From assembly GCA_904395805.1 (NCBI GenBank), contig CAJFNV010000103.1:1-36576 (forward strand): a stretch of 36,576 nucleotides of DNA. The letters run 5' to 3'. The notes beneath the pieces are model-generated. The model made no database searches and had not been told where the DNA came from. It saw only the letters and a program-made list of their open reading frames with translations. Below, piece after piece: positions 10,301-16,637 of the stretch. A program made the translations under genes and the position numbers. The stretch comes from Candidatus Gallispira edinburgensis (lineage in GTDB: Bacteria; Bacillota; Clostridia; Lachnospirales; CAG-274). Positions within the stretch are counted from its first letter, which is position 1, and each line of letters begins with the position of its first letter.

Positions 10301-10462
10301 CTCACCGTTGTCAGCAATTCTCATCTGTGCAGACTTCTTCTGCACCTTTCCTAAATCTCTTATGTACCTTATCCTGTCATAATGCCCCTGCCCTTTAAAC
10401 ACATTGACAACAGCATTGACTGCATCGGTCTGGTACTGCTGTATTTTAAAATTAAACCTCAA
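7355..10462 (-). CDS. res: Type III restriction enzyme, Res subunit (helicase-nuclease)
   Basis: The ATP-dependent translocase and nuclease of a type III restriction system, which acts with Mod on unmodified DNA in the cytoplasm. Numbered from GTG 10471 (1038 aa), it has an N-terminal Q motif ('QQYQTDAV', 11-18), Walker A 'METGTGKT' (115-122), a DEPQ box (247-250) that is the type III variant of DEAD, motif III 'YSATH' (272-276) and motif VI 'QEVGRGLRL'. The C-terminus has a PD-(D/E)XK nuclease: 'SPDW' (Asp970) and 'ETKG' (Glu988, Lys990). The length is normal for Res. The annotated start is TTG 10462, because GGAG at 10473-10470 lies 8 nt before it, whereas it overlaps the GTG at 10471. The upstream Shedu-like gene ends 5-14 bp before. 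All key residues are present, so it should be active. Confidence 0.92.
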   Translation of the reverse strand: MRFNFKIQQYQTDAVNAVVNVFKGQGHYDRIRYIRDLGKVQKKSAQMRIADNGENDADVYDEYDETGYKNENIELTDEELLNNIHELQSINNIKLSEKLVKDLGRCSLDVEMETGTGKTYVYIKTMFELNKLYGWSKFIVVVPSIAIREGVKKSFEMTESHFMEYYGKKARYFVYDSSNLNKLDNFSSSFGINVMIINTQAFNREFKEGAKNKNSLIMYSKRDEFGSRRPIDVIKANRPVIILDEPQKMGGPATQAALKNFNPLFSINYSATHAKQHNLVYVLDALDAYNKKLVKKIEVKGFEVKNLRGTNSYIYIDDIILSKNKPPMVKIEFEISHKNDIKREIKKLGVNDSLYYESNEMEQYRGYTISEIDPITASVTFLNGEVIHKGDVAGDISENDMRRVQIRETIKSHFEKEEKLFNRGIKTLSLFFIDEVAKYRQYDEDGNELLGEYGKMFEQEYISVLNEYRTFFNPEYMNYLDSVDVSEIHKGYFSIDKKTGHAVDSKVKRGSEFSDDISAYDLILKNKERLLSFEEPTRFIFSHSALREGWDNPNVFQICTLKHSNSATQKHQEVGRGLRLCVNQQGNRMDAESCGDEVHDINLLTVIASESYAPFVADLQKQIKDVLYDRPTRATIEYFEGKTVFVNQKPVKIDNKQARDIYRYLIKNDYIDDDDKITQEYKDDAINDVLKPLPESLMPMEEGIHKLIQGIFDEKVLEDMIDDGNRTPVQNPLNERFYKKEFQELWKTINHKYAYTVEFDSNELIKKSVESINDNLYVSQLQYTVAYAGQRDEISADMIRTGESFENARTKTHVLKHNEASRIKYDLIGKIAEGTVLTRKTVAEILKGLDIYKFNMFKQNPEEFISKVIKLIKEQKANVIVEHITYNQIEGGYDSSIFTTGNSGIRLEKAFRSNKAIQDYVITDGTAEKSVERKFAEELEGADEVNVYAKLPKGFSIPTPVGHYSPDWAIVFNEGSVKHIYFVAETKGTMESLNLRPVEKAKIDCAKKLFEKLSDGKVMYDHVDSFETLMKKVLN

Positions 10463-10476
10463 TTTTCTCACTCCAG

Positions 10477-11271
10477 TTAATATGTGTCCCTGCCAATAGC
10501 AGACACTGAAATATCACACCAATTATCATAATGCATTAGTTTTATGCTATTTTCTTTTTCTAATTTTCTTCTTAAAATACGTGTCTTATCATTAAAATCA
10601 CTGCGTCTACCGGCAATCACCATATAATTTATTCTTGTATTATCATAAGAATAAAATTCATCCGGTAATTGTTTTGATGTGTATTTTTTAAATTCACTAG
10701 TAATAGCACTAAAATTCGACATTATATATGCATCCCAATCATTAATTTGGTTTATTCCCTTTCGAATTGTTTCTCCAAAGCTGCCATCTTGATTAGTGAT
10801 ATTTTTATAAGGATTTTCACATTCTACAAAGACAAATTGATGTCCGTCTGATGAATCACCCACTAATACATAATCAGCCACATAACTAGTCCCGATTTTA
10901 AATTCTTTAAACACATAAGCACCATGATGGCCAAAATAGTAGTTATTTAACAATGATGCCGGAATATGATAATATTTATTATCCTGTATAAACCTCTTTA
11001 TTTTTAACTCGGTTGTATTTGTATCCTTTATTAAATTGTAAAAATTACCGCATATCATAAATAGAAAAGCTTCATTATCCACCAAATCAGTATTATCTAT
11101 ATAATTATTAGGAAATAACATAAGATTATGTCTAACAGCTTTTGAATATTCCCTATAACAATTTTTCTTAAATGGAGTATTCGGAATAACTACACTTTCA
11201 TCAATCTTATTTTTTTCTTCAATTTCATCTTCATTTAATGTAAGATAATCTCTATCATATAAGCCTAACAT
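10477..11271 (-). CDS. Shedu-like (DUF4263/SduA C-terminal type) putative nuclease
   Basis: 264 residues. The C-terminal half fits the PD-(D/E)XK-like core of the Shedu/DUF4263 family: 'FKEFKIGTSYVADYVLVG' (Asp133), then 'FVFVECENPYKN' (Glu150, Glu152), then 'INQINDWDAYI' (Gln175). The 'VExExP' version of the last acidic strand is known in this family, so lack of the ExK lysine is not by itself a defect. Upstream, 'ELKIKRFIQDNKYYHIP' (88-103) matches the helical lead-in usual in these proteins. Family members are DNA nucleases in anti-phage systems. ATG 11271 follows the Mod stop (TAA 11275-11273) by 1 nt and has GAAAGG upstream, so it is translationally coupled to mod. It is more A/T-rich than res. 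Placing such a protein between Mod and Res is unusual in my experience. Confidence 0.72.
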   Translation of the reverse strand: MLGLYDRDYLTLNEDEIEEKNKIDESVVIPNTPFKKNCYREYSKAVRHNLMLFPNNYIDNTDLVDNEAFLFMICGNFYNLIKDTNTTELKIKRFIQDNKYYHIPASLLNNYYFGHHGAYVFKEFKIGTSYVADYVLVGDSSDGHQFVFVECENPYKNITNQDGSFGETIRKGINQINDWDAYIMSNFSAITSEFKKYTSKQLPDEFYSYDNTRINYMVIAGRRSDFNDKTRILRRKLEKENSIKLMHYDNWCDISVSAIGRDTY

Positions 11272-11272
11272 T

Positions 11273-13207
11273 TTATAAAACCTTTCGTATTGTATTTTTA
11301 CTGTATGTCTCAAAGATTTGTTCAAAATTAGCAGCAACACTATCATTTGCCATAGAGCTGTCTTTCATCACAAAGTAATAAGGCTTTCTTTTGGCAATTT
11401 TCGTTATTACCTCTTCTGTTACATTATCATCAAAGCAAGCTATTAAATAACCATCCGCAACATTGTAACAAGTATATTCCACTCCACTCTCCACTCTCAA
11501 CACTTCACACTCAATTTTGCTGCTAAGCAAAATGCCAAGTTCTAACATTACCTGGAACAACAAATCTTCCGGTGTTCTATCCTCTTTGATATTATCAATA
11601 GCGGTATCAAACAAATCTATATTCATTTCTTCAGGTGTATAATATACATCCTTCATATTTGATTCATCAAGCTTTAACACTCGAAAACCAGTATCAAGAT
11701 CTTGTGTTGTCAATGGGCTTTCTTCTTTAATTTTTTTACCTGCTCTTCTTATTCTCTCTTTACCTATCTCACATATATTTTTATACCCAGCCTTATATGC
11801 TTCACTCTTTTCATCTGTCTTTTCAGGTAACTGTACCATTATAAATTTCCTGTTTCCGCCATCTTCTGCATTTAACTGCATTACTGCATGAGCTGTTGTT
11901 GCGCTTCCGCTAAAGAAATCAAAAATAATTGAATCCTTATTTGTTACTAACTGGACAATATATTTAATCAAAACTGATGGTTTTGGAAAATCAAAATATT
12001 TTTCACCAAAGAGATTATTTAATTCTGCGGATCCATTTTTAGTATTTGCTATACCACTAATAACAGTTCTAGGATTAATAACAGATTTTTCTTTTTCATA
12101 AAAAAGAATCCCATTGTTATTAAAATAAAATCTATTGACTTTTTGCCCTTTAGTATCAAACACTTCCTTTCCTGCAATATAGTCTTCAACCTGTTTTTTC
12201 ATTGCAAACCCAGCTCTAATTCGTGTTTCCGCTACCAATTTTCCATTTTTAAATCTCATTTCATCTGATAAAATATATTCTTTCTCTGACTCACCTATTT
12301 CTCCTGTAAAAATTGCATCTTCTCCATCAAACTCAAATCCTATTGGAAAAGTTATCTCACCAGCTGGATTCTTCTGTGATATTCTCTTTAATGCACCATG
12401 CACTATTTTTTCATTAACATTAAAATTTTTAAAATTCTGCAAATTTGTTTTATTTCTCGCATAACATAATATATATTCATGACCTCGTGTAAAATGACCA
12501 GCTGTAGTTCCAGTTCCTAAATCCCAAATTAAATTAGCAAGAATATTAACCTCACCAAACACTTCATCACATATTTTTTTTAAATTTTCCTGTTCATTAT
12601 CATCAATTGAAATAAAGATAACTCCATCATCACTCAACAAATTCTTAGCTAGTTTCAATCTGGGATACATCATATTAAGCCAGTCTGTATGAAATCTGCC
12701 GTTCCCTTCTAAATTTTTAACAAGCCTGTTGCCTTCCTCATCATAATCACCGCTTATATCATGCCATTCTTCACTATCAATAGTAAAGTCATCTTTGTAT
12801 ACAAAATCATTTCCCGTATTGTATGGTGGATCTATGTATATCATTTTTATCTTTCCTAAATATGTTTCCTGCAAAAGTTTTAATACTTCAAGATTATCTC
12901 CTTCAATATATAGATTTTCAGTATTGTCAAAGTCAACACTTTCTTCTCTGCAAGGTCTTAATGTCTTGTTTATAGGAGAATTTGCCTTTAATATAGCCTT
13001 TTTCTTGTCAGGCCATGTAAACTGATACCTTTCTTCTCTTCCTTCTACAACCTTTGTTGATATTTCCTGCATAAGCACATCCTTGTCAATAGCTCTTACA
13101 ACCTCACCATCAACAATAGTTTCTGTCACCGCATTTGGAAATAACTCCGCTAGCTTTTTAAAATTTTCATCCGCCTTGTTCTTTGTTTGCATTTTTAACT
13201 TGTCCAT
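11273..13207 (-). CDS. mod: Type III DNA methyltransferase, Mod subunit (N6-adenine)
   Basis: A 644-residue adenine methyltransferase that recognises the target site for modification and restriction. The catalytic motif 'IDPPYNTGND' (DPPY 126-129) precedes the SAM-binding motif 'IIFDFFSGSATTAHAVM' near residue 440, the beta-class order of type III Mod proteins. 'IYIEGDNLEVLKLL' (99-112) lies before the catalytic motif. The region between the motifs (about 230-420) is the expected target recognition domain and is visibly more A/T-rich. The C-terminus 'RKPYYFVMKDSSMANDSVAANFEQIFE' is typical of the family. ATG 13207 is chosen for its AGGGAG site 9 nt upstream; the longer frame to 13249 would overlap the preceding gene. 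A GAGTG-rich repeat stretch (11481-11512) is read in frame near the C-terminus. Confidence 0.93.
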   Translation of the reverse strand: MDKLKMQTKNKADENFKKLAELFPNAVTETIVDGEVVRAIDKDVLMQEISTKVVEGREERYQFTWPDKKKAILKANSPINKTLRPCREESVDFDNTENLYIEGDNLEVLKLLQETYLGKIKMIYIDPPYNTGNDFVYKDDFTIDSEEWHDISGDYDEEGNRLVKNLEGNGRFHTDWLNMMYPRLKLAKNLLSDDGVIFISIDDNEQENLKKICDEVFGEVNILANLIWDLGTGTTAGHFTRGHEYILCYARNKTNLQNFKNFNVNEKIVHGALKRISQKNPAGEITFPIGFEFDGEDAIFTGEIGESEKEYILSDEMRFKNGKLVAETRIRAGFAMKKQVEDYIAGKEVFDTKGQKVNRFYFNNNGILFYEKEKSVINPRTVISGIANTKNGSAELNNLFGEKYFDFPKPSVLIKYIVQLVTNKDSIIFDFFSGSATTAHAVMQLNAEDGGNRKFIMVQLPEKTDEKSEAYKAGYKNICEIGKERIRRAGKKIKEESPLTTQDLDTGFRVLKLDESNMKDVYYTPEEMNIDLFDTAIDNIKEDRTPEDLLFQVMLELGILLSSKIECEVLRVESGVEYTCYNVADGYLIACFDDNVTEEVITKIAKRKPYYFVMKDSSMANDSVAANFEQIFETYSKNTIRKVL

Positions 13208-13238
13208 ACTTATTTTCTCCCTAATCAAATTTGCATAT

Positions 13239-13862
13239 TTATTTAACATCTAAAGATTGTAAATATTCTCTAAGTTCTTTTACTAAAACATTTTTCTTTT
13301 CCTCAATTTCTCTTGTTCTCTTGGTACATTTTTTATAGTTGGTTATATCATTAATTTTGTTTTCCTCAGCTCTTATGTCTAAAACATAATACTCATAATC
13401 TATAATTTGCACATAGCATAAATCTCTTAACTTTACAAAATCATTATATGTTTTTTCAGGAATAAACGCTGCATTTGAGTTTATCGCCAAAACTACCTTA
13501 TTATATGCTTCTACAGCTTTGGAATATCGCTCTGTATATAATGTAGATCTTTCTTCCTTTTTGTATTCATCATAAATAGGAAATAACTTAAAAATATATG
13601 TTACCATATCTAGTGTTTTTAGCATCAATTCTTGATAAATTTCAAATTCCTTATCAAATCTTACTTTACTTACATAAATCTTTCTTTGCATATCAGCTTT
13701 ATAACTTTCTAGTTCTTTATTCAATTTAAGTTTATATTTTTCTTCAAGCCTTTTTGCAATTATATCTGAAGAAAATTTAATTCCTAAAATAATTATACCA
13801 CTTGTTCCTCCTACACTTGTTAAAACAGCTAAAACTATTTGCCATATTTCATTGTTGGTCAC
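13239..13862 (-). CDS. Single-TM coiled-coil protein of unknown function
   Basis: A 207-residue protein I cannot assign to a family. Residues 8-29 ('IVLAVLTSVGGTSGIIILGI') form one hydrophobic membrane helix near the N-terminus. Residues about 35-75 are strongly charged and heptad-like (AKRLEEKYKLKLNKELESYK), suggesting a coiled coil. The remainder is helical and charged, ending in another coil-like stretch (TREIEEKKNVLVKELREYL). It is probably anchored in the membrane with a cytoplasmic tail. Start GTG 13862 has AAGGTG about 6 nt upstream. It lies 31 bp before mod and 112 bp after the KAP NTPase gene, and shares their A/T-rich character. Similar small TM/coiled-coil proteins often accompany defence genes, so a sensor or effector role is possible but is only inferred. 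Confidence 0.7.
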   Translation of the reverse strand: MTNNEIWQIVLAVLTSVGGTSGIIILGIKFSSDIIAKRLEEKYKLKLNKELESYKADMQRKIYVSKVRFDKEFEIYQELMLKTLDMVTYIFKLFPIYDEYKKEERSTLYTERYSKAVEAYNKVVLAINSNAAFIPEKTYNDFVKLRDLCYVQIIDYEYYVLDIRAEENKINDITNYKKCTKRTREIEEKKNVLVKELREYLQSLDVK

Positions 13863-13933
13863 TTTTTCACCTTCTCATATTTACAAAACACAATTGAGCA
13901 GTCTGTATTCTTTAATAACACACATTGATTATA

Positions 13934-13947
13934 AATTATTAATAATT
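13934..13947. repeat. Perfect 14-bp palindrome in the KAP / coiled-coil gap
   Basis: AATTATTAATAATT reads identically on both strands and lies in the only sizeable gap (13863-13974) inside the defence operon. It could be an operator or just A/T-rich sequence. A TATAAT on the minus strand overlaps the right side of the gap, but I see no good -35. Confidence 0.3.
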
Positions 13948-13974
13948 TTATTAATATTACTTACAACTTTAAAA

Positions 13975-15366
13975 TTATTGTAACCCTGTTATATCGGCAT
14001 GTTCCGAAATTAAACTTATTATTTTTAATAAAATTTCCATAGTGTCATTTGTCACTATTAATCTTCCTATACACACATATTGCATATCGTCATTTGTTGA
14101 TTTGATAAATAAATTATCATATAGTTTTTTCAAATTTTCTTCAATTAGGTTAAAATCAATATTATTATCATTTAAATCACTTGGTTTTATTAAATAATAA
14201 CTTAACATATACGGATCAAATGTCTTATTAAGATAAAACTCTTTCATCGGTTCATAATTATTTCCATTTATTAGTTCATTATATATAGTATTATTTGACA
14301 TTTTTAATCCTAGTAAAAATGGTGATAGAAAACTTATTATCCTTAATTGATTTCCATAAATCTCCATTAATTTATCTTTATTCTTAGTAAATTTATCAGT
14401 TGCTATTTTATATATATTAATAAATCTTGATATTTCCCTTAATCCAAAATTAAAATACCTAATAACATAATCGCAAATTATATTTGCATCACTATCATTG
14501 ATATTAAAATTTATACTCTTATAGAATTTATTTGTGTCAGCCTTAGGTAAAGACATTCTTAAATCAAAAAATCTATCTAAATATCTAGATGCATTAAATC
14601 CACTTCCATAATGCTGTTTAACTATGTGCAATAACTCTTCCATATTTATTGAAAAAACAAATGTTATATTATCATTTGTAAAATAATGTTTAATACGTTC
14701 TAAAAGTTTAATTGCATAACTAGGTTTGCATCTATCTAATTCATCAATAAAAATTACTAATCTATCTCCTTGTTCTGGTAATAAAGCAGCTAAAAAATCT
14801 TCAACCTTTGTATGTAAACCTTTTTCAGCTCTTATTTCTTTTAAAAAATCATTACCTTTTAAAGCTTTAACTTTATCATATACATTTGTTAAATTTCTCC
14901 CTGTAAACAGTTCAATTACACCAAATCCTAAATTTGCAATATCATTAATATTAAAACTTTCATTAAAACTATATTTTCCATCAAAACTTTTAATAATTTG
15001 ATAAACTAATGATAGTATAGGATCATTATCATTATCGTTTTCCCAAGCATCATAATAAACTGTAACATGCGGGGTTAAAGTTAAATTTTTTCTGTTAATC
15101 CTATCCCAAGTCGCTTTAACATTATCCTTATCTTTAATATAATCATTAACTATATGATCATTATAAACATCGAAAATCATTTTTGCCTGTTTAATAAAAA
15201 ATGTTTTTCCGCTTCCCCAGCACGAATCAAGAGCAATTGAACAATTGCCTTCTATAGAATTAAGTATATTTATGAAATAAAACAAATCCATATTTCTGCC
15301 AATTTTATCTTCTATAAAAGTTTTGTAAATATTTTCATATGTTGGTTTTAATTCAAAACTTCTCAC
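13975..15366 (-). CDS. KAP family P-loop NTPase
   Basis: 463 residues. Walker A is 'SCWGSGKTFF' (48-57), followed by the KAP hallmark 'VYYDAWENDNDNDPILSLVYQI' region (104-124) and Walker B 'LVIFIDELDRCKPSYAIKLL' (203-222), with the conserved 'DRCKP'. 'FVFSINMEELLHIVKQHYG' and 'RYLDRFFDLRMSLP' are the sensor and arm motifs of the family. Known members include proteins of phage exclusion and STAND-like defence contexts. They often carry membrane segments between the Walker motifs, but none is convincing here. The start is GTG 15366 with an unusually G-rich binding site (AGGGGGGAT) ~11 nt upstream. It is 23 bp after the DUF4391 gene, so probably co-transcribed. It is markedly A/T-rich compared with the helicase and res genes, suggesting a separate origin. 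Confidence 0.85.
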   Translation of the reverse strand: MRSFELKPTYENIYKTFIEDKIGRNMDLFYFINILNSIEGNCSIALDSCWGSGKTFFIKQAKMIFDVYNDHIVNDYIKDKDNVKATWDRINRKNLTLTPHVTVYYDAWENDNDNDPILSLVYQIIKSFDGKYSFNESFNINDIANLGFGVIELFTGRNLTNVYDKVKALKGNDFLKEIRAEKGLHTKVEDFLAALLPEQGDRLVIFIDELDRCKPSYAIKLLERIKHYFTNDNITFVFSINMEELLHIVKQHYGSGFNASRYLDRFFDLRMSLPKADTNKFYKSINFNINDSDANIICDYVIRYFNFGLREISRFINIYKIATDKFTKNKDKLMEIYGNQLRIISFLSPFLLGLKMSNNTIYNELINGNNYEPMKEFYLNKTFDPYMLSYYLIKPSDLNDNNIDFNLIEENLKKLYDNLFIKSTNDDMQYVCIGRLIVTNDTMEILLKIISLISEHADITGLQ

Positions 15367-15389
15367 TATATATCATCCCCCCTATTAAA

Positions 15390-15992
15390 CTATAGTATTT
15401 CATGTTTCAACTTATTGATTTCTTGAGATAACTCAAACTTCTTCTTCGGATTTTTCTCCTTCCAAGCCTTCTTCTCCAGCCTTTCGATCTCCTTCAATAG
15501 TTTCTGTCTTTCATCATTTACCCTTATCTGTTCCTCAAGGTTGTTGCCCTCATAAACTGTAATATTCCCGATTTGTTTAACAAAACTTTCAAACAGATCA
15601 TCAAAATTACTGCCTCTCAAAGCAAGGCCGAATTCCCCCTCATTAAACCAGTCAGTCTCAATATTTCTGCTATAATTAACAATGACCTTTTCCATCCCCT
15701 CAAAACATAAAACAAGCACAATACTCTGATTAAACAGCCTGAATATAATATCAATATTCTTTTTGCTGTATTCCTTTTTCTTCAGCAGCAATTGTATCAC
15801 AAATATTGTGCTTATTTTTTCACCCTTGCTGAAATTTAAAGTCCTTTCCGACAGCTCATTTGTTATTATGATCCTGCTTATATCTTCATCAAAATTTTTT
15901 CTTTTTTCGCCTTTCATCTCAGGAAAAGTCTTGTATATAATTTCCTTTGAAATCGGCTTCCTTATTTCTGTTCTTTCAGGTAACCCCAACAC
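15390..15992 (-). CDS. DUF4391 domain protein
   Basis: About 200 residues from GTG 15992. The N-terminus 'LGLPERTEIRKPISKEIIYKTFPEMKGEKRKNFDEDISRI' and the later 'INYSR-TDW' region ('VNYSRNIETDWFN') match the DUF4391 pattern. That family is repeatedly found beside SNF2-like helicases and type III restriction genes. The C-terminal 60 residues are charged and coiled-coil-like ('DERQKLLKEIERLEKKAWKEK'). There is no catalytic motif, so it may be an adaptor. The frame is open to 16112, but that part overlaps the four-helix-bundle gene. GTG 15992 gives the usual 'M-LGLPERTEI' beginning, with GGGAG 10 nt upstream. The sequence around the start (15987-16014) is made of the local GAGTG-type repeat, so the original start context may have been replaced. 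Confidence 0.75.
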   Translation of the reverse strand: MLGLPERTEIRKPISKEIIYKTFPEMKGEKRKNFDEDISRIIITNELSERTLNFSKGEKISTIFVIQLLLKKKEYSKKNIDIIFRLFNQSIVLVLCFEGMEKVIVNYSRNIETDWFNEGEFGLALRGSNFDDLFESFVKQIGNITVYEGNNLEEQIRVNDERQKLLKEIERLEKKAWKEKNPKKKFELSQEINKLKHEIL

Positions 15993-16023
15993 TAACTCTT
16001 CACTCCCAACTCTTTTAAACACA

Positions 16024-16389
16024 TTACTCAGGCTTTTCGTTTTCTTTAATTGTCTTTGTTGAAGAAGATAACATTTTTCTGATTTCCTCACAATCTCTGC
16101 ATATACTTTCAAATTGTTCTTTGTTCAAATATTCTGTTTCATACAACAATTCAAGCCAATATTTTGTTTCGGAACATTCTTTTAGCGAAATATATATTTT
16201 TGCTAAAAAATCTTTTTTGCTTATAGCACATTCGGCTTCAGCTAAATTTGCCCCTATACTTGTCCCGCTTCTTAACAACTGTTTTGATAAAACAAATTCC
16301 TTCTTTGTATCACATAAATATTTGTATAACTTTACAATTCTTATGGCAAACCTTTTACTCTTGTATCCCGCTGTATTTTCCTTAAGCAT
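16024..16389 (-). CDS. Four-helix bundle protein (23S rRNA intervening-sequence protein family)
   Basis: 121 residues matching the four-helix bundle/IVS-protein family: 'SKRFAIRIVKLYKYLCD', 'VLSKQLLRSGTSIGANLAEAECAISKKDFLAKIYISLKECSETKYWLELL', then 'ESICRDCEEIRKML'. These small proteins are frequent passengers in defence loci and in 23S rRNA inserts, and their biochemical role is unknown. ATG 16389 follows GGGAGGAGG by 11 nt. It lies between the helicase and DUF4391 genes in the same orientation and ends 31 bp before the DUF4391 start. A second, truncated copy of its 5' end lies just upstream (16446-16517), so the gene was tandemly duplicated. Confidence 0.88.
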   Translation of the reverse strand: MLKENTAGYKSKRFAIRIVKLYKYLCDTKKEFVLSKQLLRSGTSIGANLAEAECAISKKDFLAKIYISLKECSETKYWLELLYETEYLNKEQFESICRDCEEIRKMLSSSTKTIKENEKPE

Positions 16390-16425
16390 TATAAATGTTA
16401 CCTCCTCCCAATCCGCTTTTTAATT

Positions 16426-16625
16426 TCTCACTTTTTACTCCACTCTCATTCGCTCGTCACTCCAATTCTTACATCAAACATTTTACCCTTATATCCTGCT
16501 GTATTCTCTTTAAACATTACAGTTATTACCTTCTTCAAACCCACTTTTTAATTTCTCACTTTTCACTCCACACTCCACTTTCCACACTCCACACTATTTC
16601 TAACTCAACACTCTTTCTCGCTCCA
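16426..16625. repeat. GAGTG/CACTCC-rich low-complexity repeats
   Basis: Degenerate short units such as CACTCCACACTCCAC and TTTTTAATTTCTCACTTTT recur through the gap between the helicase and four-helix-bundle genes. The stretch also holds the decayed four-helix copy. Similar units occur at 15987-16014, inside mod at 11481-11512, and at 33039-33160. Confidence 0.7.
16446..16517 (-). pseudogene. Truncated second copy of the four-helix-bundle gene 5' end
   Basis: Translation from ATG 16517 gives a 23-codon peptide beginning 'MFKENTAGYKGKMFDVRI', against 'MLKENTAGYKSKRFAIRI' in the intact gene, and then a TGA at 16446. The upstream sequence also matches, including a similar AAGAAGG/GGAGG site and the T-rich segment at 16540-16560 versus 16420-16436. 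This is a leftover of a tandem duplication. Confidence 0.8.
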
Positions 16626-16637
16626 TTCTCCGCATCC

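Noticed and set aside
7355..13207. Type I restriction or BREX interpretation
   Set aside because: There is no specificity subunit, PglZ or BrxL homolog; the DPPY-before-FSGS order in Mod and the DEPQ box plus C-terminal nuclease in Res are type III features.
16426..16625. CRISPR array in the repeat-rich gap
   Set aside because: The units are short, degenerate and not regularly spaced, there are no unique spacers, and no cas genes are present in the window.
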